Notes under the pieces: model-generated
What the model was told of the DNA's origin: nothing
Database searches by the model: none
What the model saw: the letters and a program-made list of their open reading frames with translations, nothing else
Translations under genes and position numbers: made by a program
From: an uncultured Mycoplasmatota bacterium
GTDB lineage: Bacteria; Bacillota_I; Bacilli_A; RF39; UBA660
NCBI GenBank assembly: GCA_937944975.1
Contig: CALEBF010000014.1
Span: 62,001 to 126,000 of the forward strand
DNA: 64,000 nucleotides
Direction: 5' to 3'
Part shown: positions 9,181 through 19,700 of the stretch, one piece after another
How positions within the stretch are numbered: position 1 is the stretch's first letter
Layout: the number at the start of each line of letters is the position of its first letter

Positions 9181-9190
9181 GATTATCAGA

Positions 9191-9919
9191 ATGAGTGATT
9201 TAGAGTATTTAAAGAAATATGGAAATCCTGAGACTTTTACAGAAGATGTGAAGCGTCTCGAAACGGGGGAACCTGTGCAATATATTGTAGGGAATGTGGA
9301 TTTTTATGGGAATTTGATCGAAGTAACACCCGATGTGTTAATTCCCAGATTCGAAACAGAAGAGTTAATTTATCGTGTGATTTCGTACTATAAAAAAACG
9401 AATCGAACACCAAAACGAATTTTAGATTTAGGAACTGGAAGTGGCTGCATTGCGATTACATTAAAAAAAATATATCCAGATGCAGAAGTAACTGCAGTTG
9501 ATCTTTCACCTGCTGCCTTAAAAGTGGCGCGAAGAAACGGGACGTTAAACGAAGTTGAAATTCGTTGGTTAGAAGGAAATTTTTTGAATCCAGTTGAAGG
9601 GGAATATGATTTAATTATTAGTAATCCACCATATATCGATCCAGAAGAGCCTATCGAAGATAAAGTAGAGAAGTATGAACCAGCACTGGCATTATATGCA
9701 GATCATCATGGACTTTCTTGTTACGAGGAGATATTAGAAAAAGTTTCCTACTATATGAAGAAAGATTCGGTACTTGCTTTTGAAATAGGATATTTACAGA
9801 AAGATCCATTAATAAGTATTGCAAAGCAAAATTTGAATGATCGAGAGATTTCAGTGGAACAGGATATGAGTGGAAGAGATCGCTTTCTATTTGTGACACC
9901 AAAAAAGAAACAGCTATGA
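9191..9919 (+). CDS. prmC: Release factor glutamine methyltransferase, short N-domain
   Basis: A SAM-dependent N5-glutamine methyltransferase acting on the GGQ motif of release factors. Conserved parts are RLETGEPVQYIVGNVDFYG (family entry motif), the SAM loop DLGTGSGCIAI, and the catalytic NPPY (SNPPYID). The protein has 242 aa against about 280 usually. The N-terminal substrate-recognition helical bundle is cut to about 25 residues. No good SD is visible before the ATG at 9191; an in-frame TTG at 9179 is an alternative. The prfA-prmC hairpin ends just upstream. The last bases overlap the convergent minus-strand gene. Confidence 0.9.
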   Translation: MSDLEYLKKYGNPETFTEDVKRLETGEPVQYIVGNVDFYGNLIEVTPDVLIPRFETEELIYRVISYYKKTNRTPKRILDLGTGSGCIAITLKKIYPDAEVTAVDLSPAALKVARRNGTLNEVEIRWLEGNFLNPVEGEYDLIISNPPYIDPEEPIEDKVEKYEPALALYADHHGLSCYEEILEKVSYYMKKDSVLAFEIGYLQKDPLISIAKQNLNDREISVEQDMSGRDRFLFVTPKKKQL

Positions 9920-9935
9920 TTCTGTTTCTTTTTTT
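9901..9935. terminator. Bidirectional terminator between prmC and the O-antigen ligase-like gene
   Basis: A 13-bp perfect inverted repeat, 9901-9913 with 9922-9934, with A tracts on the left and T tracts on the right. It can serve both convergent genes and overlaps both coding ends. Confidence 0.85.
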
Positions 9936-11092
9936 GCTTCGAGAAAAAATAGAAGAGCGATATAAATACAAACTGCTGGATAAAAGAGAACGTGTCCTGA
10001 TGTTGTAGCGATTGCAAAAAATAAGATGAGTGCGAAATATCCATTTTTCGTTAGTTTTTTATTTTTTAGATAGTAGACGATCATGGCGATATAACTTGCA
10101 ATACCGACAATTCCAAAGCGGAACCATAGATCAAACCAATCGATTTCTACTAATTTTTGATCAGATAAATTTCCGAGTCCAAATATTTTATCTGCTGCAG
10201 AAGCAGAACGGTATACTTCATAGTTATCTTGAATAAAATCGAGACGATCATTAAAGATGACTTTGTTAATTCCATGATAAGAAAATAGATCTTGTACTTC
10301 ATCGACGTGAAAAAACTTTGCTTGAATCAACATGTTTTTATAGACGTTTGTAAAAGTAAATGCATAGATTGAACTACATAGAATAACAATTGTAATTACA
10401 GTGGAAGCGATCTTTCTTCCTACGGATAAGCTAGAAAATTTACGATAGAGAAACGGAAATAATTTGATGAATAGAACGAAGAGACATCCGAATAGTAAGA
10501 TTTTTGTCCCGACGATGAGAGCTGCAAGAATGACTTCGACAATCCCGAAAATAAGAGCTCGTTTTTTCGGAAGTGTTTCCAAATAAGAAAGAATAATTGG
10601 AAACAATCCAATAATAATAGCGCTAATCTCGTTGACGGATAAAAATAGTCCGCTGAACCCACCTTTCTGATCTCCAAATCGATAGGAATCTAGCCCTGTG
10701 TCGGTGAGAAAAGTAAGAATGATAACGTTGATATATATGAGATAAACTATCGTTAGATGCTTCTTTGAAAAAGAAAATTCATCTAGGTGGAAAAAGAAAT
10801 ATCCGAAGATAGGAAGATAGATCCATTTAAACAATAGGTCTAAGTTTTCCCCAAGTCGCTCTTGAAAGTAAAAATGGAGTACAAAACACAAAAAAATAGA
10901 AAGAATACAACATAGAAATTTATAGTGTTTCGTAAGTATCAAATAAAGAAGTGCTACTATGAGACTTAGTCCACGAATGATCATACTAAGAGGAATTTCG
11001 GGAAGCAAGGTAACACTCATATCTAAAAATGGTTGTGCAAATAGAAAAATGAAAATGTAGTATCTTAGATAGGTTAGAATTTTTTGCTTCAT
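9914..11092 (-). CDS. O-antigen ligase/polymerase-like membrane protein
   Basis: A 392-aa polytopic membrane protein with about ten hydrophobic helices. It has a large extracytoplasmic segment (about residues 270-335: FHVDEVQDLFSYHG, FNDRLDFIQDNYEVY, then FGLGN and DWFDLWFRFGIVG), the typical layout of the O-antigen ligase (WaaL)/Wzy/ExoQ family. The motif W-F-D-L-W-F-R-F-G-I-V-G resembles the conserved end of that family. It would polymerise or ligate lipid-linked glycans on the outer face of the membrane. The start follows GAGGTG with good spacing. It lies divergently beside the rml/glycosyltransferase locus and probably belongs to it. The exact reaction cannot be told from sequence. Confidence 0.75.
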   Translation of the reverse strand: MKQKILTYLRYYIFIFLFAQPFLDMSVTLLPEIPLSMIIRGLSLIVALLYLILTKHYKFLCCILSIFLCFVLHFYFQERLGENLDLLFKWIYLPIFGYFFFHLDEFSFSKKHLTIVYLIYINVIILTFLTDTGLDSYRFGDQKGGFSGLFLSVNEISAIIIGLFPIILSYLETLPKKRALIFGIVEVILAALIVGTKILLFGCLFVLFIKLFPFLYRKFSSLSVGRKIASTVITIVILCSSIYAFTFTNVYKNMLIQAKFFHVDEVQDLFSYHGINKVIFNDRLDFIQDNYEVYRSASAADKIFGLGNLSDQKLVEIDWFDLWFRFGIVGIASYIAMIVYYLKNKKLTKNGYFALILFFAIATTSGHVLFYPAVCIYIALLFFLEAKKETES

Positions 11093-11188
11093 GGTACACC
11101 TCTTTTATTATTTGTTAACATCATATCATATCTTTTATAAAAAGCATAGTATTTGAAAGATTTGGTATCGCAAAACAGGTTGGAATGC

Positions 11189-11217
11189 TTGCATTACCAT
11201 AGAATATGTTTTATAAT
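11189..11217 (+). promoter_or_regulatory. Promoter of the rhamnose/glycosyltransferase operon
   Basis: TTGCAT at 11189-11194, exactly 17 bases, TATAAT at 11212-11217. It drives the GT2-rmlACDB operon. Confidence 0.75.
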
Positions 11218-11242
11218 ATGAGTGATGGAAGTGGGAGAAAGA

Positions 11243-12106
11243 ATGGAAAAAAAGATCTGTTTTGTTATTATAAATTACAATGATTTTGAAACGACTTCAC
11301 AACTTTTGAATAACATCAAAGATTATAAATGTTTAAAAGAAATTGTAGTTGTTGATAATAATTCGACCGATAATTCTCTAGAAAAGTTGAAAGAGTTTGA
11401 AAGTAATCAAATCACTATAATTAAAAATAGTAGCAGGCACTTTGCTTCTGGATTAAATGCGGGAGCCAAATACTTAATTAAAAAAGTAGGAAAATGTAAT
11501 GTCATTTTTTCTAACTCGGATGTCATCATTAAAGGTGAGGAAGACTTAAAACGACTTTCATCAGACATAGGTAAGAAAAAAATTGGAGTGATTGCTCCAG
11601 TGATTGAAGAACATGGCAATTTGAATCGAGGATGGAGACTTCCGTCTGCAAATTCGGAAATCTTGTTTAACTTACCACTTATTAGCCGTTATTTTAAAAA
11701 GAAGAGGTTACAATATCACGAGTCGCATTATCAAGATGATATTTCATTTGTCGACGTTGTGTCTGGATGCTTCTTTATGGTAAATAGTGATCTATTAAAA
11801 AAAGTTAATTTTTTTGACGATCAAACATTCTTATATTACGAGGAACAAATCTTTTCAACTAAAGTAGCAGCAACGAACTACAAAATAGCGATTGATAATC
11901 GTGTCCATGTAATACATAACCACTCTGTAACGGTAGATAAGAATGTCAACAAAATTAGAAAATATCGGATATTAAAATCCAGTCAGAGGTATTATGTAAA
12001 AGAATACCTAAAGGCAAATGTATTGCAGATGGCATTATTATATATGACGAACAAATTATCTTTGGGCGTATTATATGTAAGATGCTTATTTAGGAGGAGA
12101 AAATGA
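11243..12106 (+). CDS. GT2 family glycosyltransferase (rhamnosyltransferase-like)
   Basis: A 287-aa GT-A fold enzyme. The N-terminus CFVIINYNDFETTSQLL, VVVDNNSTDNS and the acidic FSNSDVII metal-binding region are typical of family 2. VVSGCFFMV and YYEEQIF resemble the acceptor-side motifs of WbbL-type rhamnosyltransferases. It probably adds a rhamnose or similar sugar to the growing surface polysaccharide in the cytoplasm. ATG 11243 follows GGGAG; earlier in-frame GTG/ATG codons lack an SD site. It overlaps rmlA by four bases (ATGA), so the two are translationally coupled. First gene of the operon. Confidence 0.85.
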   Translation: MEKKICFVIINYNDFETTSQLLNNIKDYKCLKEIVVVDNNSTDNSLEKLKEFESNQITIIKNSSRHFASGLNAGAKYLIKKVGKCNVIFSNSDVIIKGEEDLKRLSSDIGKKKIGVIAPVIEEHGNLNRGWRLPSANSEILFNLPLISRYFKKKRLQYHESHYQDDISFVDVVSGCFFMVNSDLLKKVNFFDDQTFLYYEEQIFSTKVAATNYKIAIDNRVHVIHNHSVTVDKNVNKIRKYRILKSSQRYYVKEYLKANVLQMALLYMTNKLSLGVLYVRCLFRRRK

Positions 12107-12981
12107 AAGGAATTATTTTAGCTGGAGGAAGCGGAACGAGACTTTATCCAATTACAGAAGGTATCAGTAAACAGTTGATGCCTGTGTATGATAAACCGAT
12201 GATTTATTATCCACTTGCTACAATTATGCTTGCTGGAATCAAAGAGATCTTGGTGATTACAACACCAGAAGACCAGGCTTCATTTCAAAAGTTATTGAAA
12301 GATGGAAGTCAATTTGGAATTCATATTTCCTATACTGTACAACCATCTCCAGATGGACTTGCTCAAGCGTTTATACTAGGAGAAGAATTTATTGGTGACG
12401 ATGCTTGTGCTATGGTACTAGGAGATAATATTTTCTATGGAAATGGATTTAATGAACTTTTAGAAAATGCAACGGAGAATGCAAAACGTGGAAAAGCTAC
12501 GATCTTTGGAAATCAAGTAAAAGATCCAGAACGTTTTGGAATTATGGAATTAGACGCAGACAACAACGTGTTGAGTGTAGAAGAAAAACCAGAACACCCA
12601 AAATCAAATTATGCGATTACAGGGTTGTATTTTTATCCAAAAGGAATTTCTGCTAAGGCAAAAATGGTAAAACCATCCGCTCGTGGGGAATTAGAAATTA
12701 CGACACTCAATGATATGTATTTACAAGAGGGTGATCTAAAAGCAGAATTATTAGGAGAAGGATTTACTTGGTTTGATACGGGAACGTTTGATAGCCAATT
12801 AGATGCTGCTAATATGATTCGTACGATTGAAAACAATAAAGACAAAGTAATTTGTTGTCCAGAGCAAATTGCTTATTATCGCGGATGGATCACGAAAGAA
12901 CAACTAGATGAAAGAGCAGAATTACTAAAGAAAAACTCATACGGAAAGTATTTGAAAAAAGTAATTAGAGAGACGAAGTAA
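12103..12981 (+). CDS. rmlA: Glucose-1-phosphate thymidylyltransferase
   Basis: A 292-aa first enzyme of dTDP-L-rhamnose synthesis: glucose-1-phosphate plus dTTP gives dTDP-glucose. The nucleotide-binding start MKGIILAGGSGTRLYPIT, the KQLMPVYDKPMIYYPL block, VLGDNIFYGNGF, EEKPEHPKSNYAITGLYFY and the ending region TWFDTGTFDSQLDA are all as in RmlA. Length is normal for the short bacterial form. SD AGGAGG. Second gene of the operon; rmlC, rmlD and rmlB follow in that order. Confidence 0.97.
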   Translation: MKGIILAGGSGTRLYPITEGISKQLMPVYDKPMIYYPLATIMLAGIKEILVITTPEDQASFQKLLKDGSQFGIHISYTVQPSPDGLAQAFILGEEFIGDDACAMVLGDNIFYGNGFNELLENATENAKRGKATIFGNQVKDPERFGIMELDADNNVLSVEEKPEHPKSNYAITGLYFYPKGISAKAKMVKPSARGELEITTLNDMYLQEGDLKAELLGEGFTWFDTGTFDSQLDAANMIRTIENNKDKVICCPEQIAYYRGWITKEQLDERAELLKKNSYGKYLKKVIRETK

Positions 12982-13003
12982 TACCATAGAAAGAAGGATA
13001 TCA

Positions 13004-13579
13004 ATGGAAATTATTAAAACAGAGTTAGAAGATTGTTATATTATCAAACCAGATCGTTTTGGTGATGATCGTGGATATTTTAGTCCTTTCTTCATGCAAG
13101 AAAGCTTAGATAAAAATGGGATTGTGTTTGATGGTGTTGTACAAGCAAATCGTTCGAAAAGTACGAAAGGTGTAGTACGTGGGTTACATTTCCAGAAGGA
13201 TCCAAAATGCCAAGCAAAAATTGTTGAAGTTATTCAAGGAAAAGCAATCGATGTCGTTGTCGATATTCGAAAAGGTTCTCCTTCTTATGGAAAACATCTC
13301 GCTGTATTGTTAACACCTGAAAATGGACACCAATTATTTGTACCACGTGGTTTTGCACATGGATTTGTAAGTTTGGAAGACAATACAATTTTCCAATATT
13401 TAGTAGATAATGATTATGCGCCTGAATTAGAAGCAGGAATTTTGTGGAACGATCCAGATTTAGGAATCGAATGGGAACAAATTTTTAATGAATATGCAAT
13501 TGAAGAACCATTATTATCTGAAAAAGATCAAAAACATAAGACTTTAAAGATGAGTCCAACTTATTTTGAAAGGAAGTAA
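13004..13579 (+). CDS. rmlC: dTDP-4-dehydrorhamnose 3,5-epimerase
   Basis: A 191-aa cupin enzyme that epimerises C3 and C5 of dTDP-4-keto-6-deoxyglucose. It shows RGLHFQKDP with the catalytic His, KIVEVIQGKAIDVVVDIRKGSPSYG, LFVPRGFAHGFVSLED and the ending WNDPDLGIEW. SD AGAAGGA ahead of ATG 13004. It is 22 bases after rmlA and 2 bases before rmlD. Confidence 0.96.
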   Translation: MEIIKTELEDCYIIKPDRFGDDRGYFSPFFMQESLDKNGIVFDGVVQANRSKSTKGVVRGLHFQKDPKCQAKIVEVIQGKAIDVVVDIRKGSPSYGKHLAVLLTPENGHQLFVPRGFAHGFVSLEDNTIFQYLVDNDYAPELEAGILWNDPDLGIEWEQIFNEYAIEEPLLSEKDQKHKTLKMSPTYFERK

Positions 13580-13581
13580 AT

Positions 13582-14448
13582 ATGAAATATTTAATTACCG
13601 GTGTAAAAGGACAATTGGGGTATGATATTGTAAGAGAATTAGAGAAGAGAAACGAGCACGAGTACCTTGCTTTGGATGCGGCTGAGATGGATATCACAGA
13701 TCAAGATAGAGTAAGAGAAGTGATTACGGAATATCAACCAGATGCCATTTTTCACTGTGCTGCCTATACTGCAGTAGATAAAGCAGAAGATAATGTAGAG
13801 GCATGTGAAAAAGTTAACGTAGAGGGTACTAGAAATATCGCCGAAGCAGCACGCGAGGTAGATAGTAAGTTAATTTATCTTTCTACAGACTATGTATTTG
13901 ACGGAACAAAAGAAGGAAAGTATACACCTGAAGATCCAACGAATCCAAAAAGTGTTTATGGTAAAACAAAATATTTAGGAGAATTGGAAGCTTTAAAAGT
14001 ATTAAAACACTATATCGTAAGAATTTCATGGGTATTTGGAATTAATGGTCATAACTTTATTAAGACGATGTTAAAGCTAGCAGAAACTCACGATGAAGTA
14101 AGTGTTGTATCAGATCAGATCGGAAGTCCAACTTACACAGTGGATTTAGCACGTTTACTTGTCGATATGGCACATTCTGATCGCTATGGAATTTATCATG
14201 CGACAAATGAAGGAGAATGCTCTTGGGCTGACTTTGCAGAGTACATTTTTAAAGCAAATGGAAAAGATACGAAAGTAAATCATATCACTAGCGAAGAGTA
14301 TCCACAGAAGGCATATCGTCCTAGAAATTCTAAATTGTCAAAAGACAAATTAGTAGAAAATGGATTTGACTTATTGCCAACTTGGCAAGATGCTGTAGAT
14401 AGATATAGTGAAGAATTAAATAAAGTATATGTGAAAGGAGCGAAATAA
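13582..14448 (+). CDS. rmlD: dTDP-4-dehydrorhamnose reductase
   Basis: A 288-aa short-chain dehydrogenase that makes dTDP-L-rhamnose with NAD(P)H. The Rossmann motif is GVKGQLGYDIV. FHCAAYTAVDKAEDN, LSTDYVFDG, and the catalytic Tyr-Lys pair YGKTKYLGE are present, followed by RISWVFG. It begins 2 bases after rmlC and its stop directly abuts the ATG of rmlB. Confidence 0.96.
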   Translation: MKYLITGVKGQLGYDIVRELEKRNEHEYLALDAAEMDITDQDRVREVITEYQPDAIFHCAAYTAVDKAEDNVEACEKVNVEGTRNIAEAAREVDSKLIYLSTDYVFDGTKEGKYTPEDPTNPKSVYGKTKYLGELEALKVLKHYIVRISWVFGINGHNFIKTMLKLAETHDEVSVVSDQIGSPTYTVDLARLLVDMAHSDRYGIYHATNEGECSWADFAEYIFKANGKDTKVNHITSEEYPQKAYRPRNSKLSKDKLVENGFDLLPTWQDAVDRYSEELNKVYVKGAK

Positions 14449-15468
14449 ATGAAGTTTTTAGTAACTGGTGGAGCTGGATTTATCGCAAGTAATTATCTTT
14501 ACTATGTAACGGAAAAATATCCAGAAGATACGTTTGTATGTTTAGATGCGTTAACATACGCAGGAAATTACAATAGTATCAAGCCATTAGAAGAAAGAAG
14601 TAATTATAAATTTGTAAAAGGAGATATTACGGATAGAGAATTTATCGATAAGTTATTTGCAGAAGAAAAATTTGATGTCGTTATCAACTTTTCAGCTGAG
14701 TCACACGTAGATAACTCTATCAAAAATCCTGGAATCTTTTTACAGACAAATATCATTGGAACGCAAGTTTTAATGGATGCGTCTTTAAAATATGGAGTAA
14801 AAAGATATCATCAAATTTCAACAGATGAAGTATATGGTGATTTACCATTAGATCGTCTAGATCTATTATTTACGGAGCAAACACCACTTCATGCATCTAG
14901 CCCATATTCTGCAAGTAAGGCAAGCGCTGATTTACTTGTTGGTGCTTACCATAGAACATTCGGGTTACCTGCAACGATTAGTAGATGTTCTAATAACTAT
15001 GGACCATATCAATTTCCAGAAAAATTGATTCCGGTTGTTATTAGTAAGGCATTAAAAGAAGAGAAAATTCCTGTATATGGAACTGGTGAGAACGTACGTG
15101 ATTGGATCCATGTTCACGACCACAATACTGGAATTGATATGATCGTTAGAAATGGTAAAGTAGGAGAGGTCTACAATTTAGGTGGACATTCTGAAAGAAC
15201 CAATTTAGATGTTGTAAAGACGATTTTAAAACAATTGGGAAAAAGCGAAGACTTAATCGAATTTGTATCAGACCGCAAGGGACATGATTTACGTTATGCA
15301 ATTGATTCTTCTAAGATCGAAAAAGAATTAGGATGGGAACGTACTTATACGTTTGAAGAAGGAATTAAAGAAACAGTAAACTGGTATGTAGAACATCAAG
15401 GTTGGATCGATAACATCCTATCTGGTGAATACAAAAATGCCCATGCGAAAACATTGAAAAAACAATAA
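14449..15468 (+). CDS. rmlB: dTDP-glucose 4,6-dehydratase
   Basis: A 339-aa extended short-chain dehydrogenase that converts dTDP-glucose to dTDP-4-keto-6-deoxyglucose. Present are TGGAGFIASNYL (NAD loop), NFSAESHVDNSI, STDEVYGDL (catalytic Asp-Glu), YSASKAS (catalytic Tyr-Lys), RCSNNYGPYQFPEKLIP and VRDWIHVHDH. Last of the rmlACDB set; a strong terminator follows, so the rhamnose operon ends here. Confidence 0.97.
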   Translation: MKFLVTGGAGFIASNYLYYVTEKYPEDTFVCLDALTYAGNYNSIKPLEERSNYKFVKGDITDREFIDKLFAEEKFDVVINFSAESHVDNSIKNPGIFLQTNIIGTQVLMDASLKYGVKRYHQISTDEVYGDLPLDRLDLLFTEQTPLHASSPYSASKASADLLVGAYHRTFGLPATISRCSNNYGPYQFPEKLIPVVISKALKEEKIPVYGTGENVRDWIHVHDHNTGIDMIVRNGKVGEVYNLGGHSERTNLDVVKTILKQLGKSEDLIEFVSDRKGHDLRYAIDSSKIEKELGWERTYTFEEGIKETVNWYVEHQGWIDNILSGEYKNAHAKTLKKQ

Positions 15469-15492
15469 AAAGATAGCAGCGCTATCTTTTTA
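15467..15492 (+). terminator. Terminator of the rml operon
   Basis: AAAAAGATAGC at 15467-15477 pairs with GCTATCTTTTT at 15481-15491 around a 3-base loop. Confidence 0.9.
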
Positions 15493-15540
15493 TTTTGCTA
15501 TAGAAATGAAGGGAAAAGGGTGTTATTCTCTACGAATTTA

Positions 15541-15549
15541 TGTTATAGT
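15541..15549 (+). promoter_or_regulatory. Putative extended -10 promoter of the acyltransferase gene
   Basis: TGTTATAGT at 15541-15549 fits TGn plus a -10. No strong -35 is visible. Confidence 0.4.
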
Positions 15550-15588
15550 AATATAAGAGGAATAATAGGGGCAACAATGGAGGAGTTT

Positions 15589-16725
15589 ATGGAAAAAGTA
15601 AAGAGAAAAGAAAGAGAGTCAAACTTCGAATTATTGCGTATTATTTCGATGTTTATGATCGTGTTGTGGCATGTACTATGCACGATGGGTGGATATGATA
15701 AGACGACGGGAACTTTAAGATTTATTTTTATCTTAATTATGTGCATTATCGTTGTTCATGTCAATTCGTTTGTGTTGGTAACAGGATATTTTTCGACGAA
15801 GAAAACATCAACTTGGAAAAAAGCAATCTCTCTGATAGGACAAATGTGGTTTTATAAGATTGTATTAGCTTTGATTACTTTTTTCTTGACGGACGAAATG
15901 ACAGTTTTTCAGTTTGTTCAGGAATTAACACCACTAGATCTAATTAGAAATTATTGGTTTATCGATGTTTATATTTTGTTGTTATTTTTTATTCCGTATA
16001 TCAATATTTTAATTTCTAAAATAAGTCAAAAGCAGTATCGTCAATTGCTTGTCATCTCATTTGTCTTGTTATCGGTGCTTCCGTTTATCACAAGTCAAGC
16101 AATGGTGGCTCACAATGGATATGATATCGTACAATTTATTTTTCTATATTTAATAGGGGCTTATTTGATGAAATATCCAATTGAAAAGAACGAGCATTTT
16201 AAAAATGTGTCCAAAAATAAAATTCAAATTTTTACGATACTGATTTTCGTTTTATGTGTATTCTTTCAAGTGGCTTTATATTATTTGTCCCTTGATTTAC
16301 TTGAAACGACAAGCCCGTTTTTAAAGGATGCTGGAGAAGCATTAAATTCAGGACGTTTATTAATCGGAATATTTACGTACAACAGTCCATTAGTTATGAT
16401 TCAAAGTGTTGCCTATTTTATGTTTTTTAGAACGCTTACGATTAAAAGCAGGGTGATCAATTACGTGGCAGGACTTACATTTGGTGTATACTTGTTACAT
16501 GAAAACTTCTACTTTAGAAATTTCTTCATGTATGAACCATTTGATGTCGGACCGTATATGGATGGAAAGTTTATGGTTGTATACGTCTTATTTACGGCAC
16601 TTGTTATTTTTGTCGGATGTCTAGTTGTCGAAGCAATTAGAAAATTGTTAGCGAAAATATGTAAGTATATTAAACCGTTACAATCAATGAAGAAAAAAGC
16701 GATCGATTATATAGAAGCTGTTTAA
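15589..16725 (+). CDS. Acyltransferase family 3 membrane protein
   Basis: A 378-aa protein with about ten membrane helices. The N-terminus ESNFELLRIISMFMIVLWHV carries the Arg and His typical of acyltransferase_3 (OafA/NolL-like) proteins. These use acyl-CoA to O-acetylate or succinylate extracytoplasmic sugars. The ATG at 15589 has GGAGG 5 bases upstream; an in-frame ATG at 15577 is an alternative. The gene has its own promoter region after the rml terminator. Position inside the locus suggests it acetylates the rhamnose polysaccharide or a wall polymer. The acyl donor and target are inferred. Confidence 0.85.
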   Translation: MEKVKRKERESNFELLRIISMFMIVLWHVLCTMGGYDKTTGTLRFIFILIMCIIVVHVNSFVLVTGYFSTKKTSTWKKAISLIGQMWFYKIVLALITFFLTDEMTVFQFVQELTPLDLIRNYWFIDVYILLLFFIPYINILISKISQKQYRQLLVISFVLLSVLPFITSQAMVAHNGYDIVQFIFLYLIGAYLMKYPIEKNEHFKNVSKNKIQIFTILIFVLCVFFQVALYYLSLDLLETTSPFLKDAGEALNSGRLLIGIFTYNSPLVMIQSVAYFMFFRTLTIKSRVINYVAGLTFGVYLLHENFYFRNFFMYEPFDVGPYMDGKFMVVYVLFTALVIFVGCLVVEAIRKLLAKICKYIKPLQSMKKKAIDYIEAV

Positions 16726-16728
16726 TTT

Positions 16729-16757
16729 TTGTTGGATGTTATGTACTATGTTATAAT
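16729..16757 (+). promoter_or_regulatory. Promoter of the GH25 surface protein and downstream GT genes
   Basis: TTGTTG at 16729-16734, a 17-base spacer, and TATAAT at 16752-16757 with an upstream TGT, an extended -10. Confidence 0.7.
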
Positions 16758-16778
16758 GTGAAAGGGTATGGTGATAGG

Positions 16779-19700
16779 ATGAAAAAAAATAAAAAGATTA
16801 TATTTTTTGGAGTTTTGTTATTCGCTTTCATGTTATGCATTCCGGGAGTAAAAGCAAAGACGAGAACGTCGATGTACATTGAATCCCCACAGCCAAATAC
16901 CGTAGCAGGGCGCAATGTCGTCATTGGTGGATGGCTCATGACAGATAGCAATCATCCAGATATTCATATATATGTAGATAATCAAGAATTATCTGTAGCA
17001 CTTAACCGTTTTGCACGTGGTGATGTTGTAAATGCAAATCCAGGGCTCCAAAAGAATCAAAACAATAATCAACCAGGGTTTAATACAATGGTTGATTTAT
17101 CTGCCTATATGGATGGAAATCATATATTGACAATCAATGTCGTCGATTCATATACCGGAGAAGTGTTATATCAGTATAGTGCTTATTTCACATTACAGAA
17201 ATCGAAAACTATACTACATTTGGAAACACCAGCACAACAAGCCACATGGAAAAATGAAGCCGTGGTTGGTGGATGGTTGATGAGCAGTAATCCGTATGCA
17301 CAGATTGAATATTATTTAACCGGGAAAAAAGTGAATGCAACAACGACGAGAGGGAGTCGACCTGATGTTTTAGCAGCAATTAAAGGATATGGAGATGCTA
17401 CTACAAATCCAACGCCTGGCTTCTACTCTATCTTCGATATAGATGATCAGAAAGACGGTAATTATTTTTTAGAAGTTAAAATTGTAGACCGAAGCAATGG
17501 AGAAGTATTAACGGGCGATTCTAGAAATGTTACAGTCAAAAAATACGATGGAAATATGACTTTGGAATCACCTAAAATTAGTACAGTGGGAAGTCACGTA
17601 ACGGTTGGTGGTTGGACTTTAACTGAGAATAAAGATGCATCGTTAGAAATTTATTTAGATGATAAAAAAGTGGATGCGAATATCGTTAGAGTCGATCGAC
17701 CAGATGTGTTTCAGGTAATGGGAGATGCATATGGTGGAAAAGTTACGAATGGACAACCAGGATTTCAAGCGACGATTGATTTAACTCCATTTCAAAATGG
17801 AAACCATGTGATATCTGTACGTGCGATCAATCCGAAAACAGGAGAAGTCATTTGTAGAAGCGATAAAAATATTACGCTCGATCTTTATCAAACACATATC
17901 AACTTAGATTTACCGAAAGTAACGCAAGTGGAAGATCATGCAGTTAAGATAGACGGTTGGTACTTATCAGCTTATCGAAACAATGAATTAAAAATCTTGA
18001 TAGATGGAGTCGAAGTGACAGGAAATATCTCTAGATGGGAACGACCTGATGTACATGCTGCGATGAATCAAGGGTATGGTGGAATCGATACGAATGCAAA
18101 GCCGGGATTTACAGTAAATGTCGATATGAAACAATATAAAGATGGAGAACATACAGTCAAGATCATGGTGATCAATCGTGATAATCAAGCTGTATTGAAA
18201 GAAGTTACTAGAACGTTCTATTTGAAAAAATACGAAAGTAATTTAACTGTTGAGCAACCGACACAAAACGTCAAAGATACGATGACAGTAAGTGGTTGGG
18301 CATTAGCCAACACGAAAGAAAAAGAAATTGAAATTGCAATCGATGATCAAAAAATCGATAGTGAGATTACTTATATTGAGAGAGATGACGTCCACGATGT
18401 GATGAATGGTGGTTATGGTGGAATTACTTACACACCGAAACCTGGTTTTTATGCGAACATTGATATGAAACAGCATAAAGATGGATGGCATGTACTAAGC
18501 GTTCGATTGATCGATAAAAATACACAGGAAATTATCATTTCAAAAAATGTTAAAATTTATTTGAAAAAATATGAAGGAAAAATTATTTTAAATCGTCCAG
18601 AACCAGAACAGACTGTAAACCGTTCTATGGCTATTTCAGGATGGGATGTATCGAATGCAGTAAATAAGACAACTAGAGTATTGATCGACGGAGTTGTTCA
18701 AAATGTCGAACTTACACGGAGTGAGTCTGAAGATGTGATTGCAGCAATTGGAGATAACTACGGTGGACTTGCGACAAATCCAAAGCCATTCTTCCGTGGA
18801 ACACTTAACATGGAAGGGTTTAAAGATGGCAAACATACAATCACAATTCAGACTGTCGATTTGATTACAAATGATGTGATTCGATCGTTAGATAGAACTT
18901 TCTATCTGAAGAAATACGATGGAATTGTCAACTTGGAAGCTCCGCATTCAAACTTACTCAATGAAGATGTACTTTTCGTAGGAGGATGGGCACTTTCAGA
19001 ACTACCAGGTTCTTACATCAAAGTATATGTAGATGGTGTTGATCAAAATGCTACGATGGCATATGGTCCTAGACCTGATGTCATGGCATCTGTTCCTGGA
19101 TATGGTGGTGCTGCAACGAATCCAACTCCAGGTTTTGCAACTAACATAGATATATCTAAGTTAGCGGAAGGACGTCATAAATTGACAGTCAGATGGTATT
19201 CTAAATTAAATGAGCTTTTGGCTGAAACGACAAAAGATTTAGTATTATACGATAATATCTATTTTGGAATTGATGTATCAAGTTATCAAAAAGATATAAA
19301 TTGGCAAGCAGTACGCAACGACGGCATTTCGTTTGCCATTATCCGTGCTGGATATCGAGGATATGGAACGGGTGAGATTGCAGAAGATCCGAAATTTTAT
19401 CAAAATTTAATTGGTGCAAGAGATGCAGGAATAGATATTGGTGTTTATTTCTATAGTCAGGCAATTACAGTACAAGAGGCAATCGAGGAAGCTGATTTCG
19501 TAGTGGGTCGTTTAAATGCTTATCAAGCGGGAGGCTTAGTGAAACTACCAATCGTGATCGATACAGAATTTACTGGTACGAATGCGGGAAGAGCAGACTT
19601 TTTAACGACAGAGCAACGTACGATTATCGTAAAAGCGTTTATGGATCGAATTGCTAGTTATGGGTATAAACCGATGATATATTCAAATAAAAATTTTTTA

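Noticed and set aside
16860..19250. DNA-level satellite or CRISPR-like array
   Set aside because: The repeats are about 330 bases, coding, and too diverged in DNA; they are protein repeats. No short spaced direct repeats were seen anywhere in the window.
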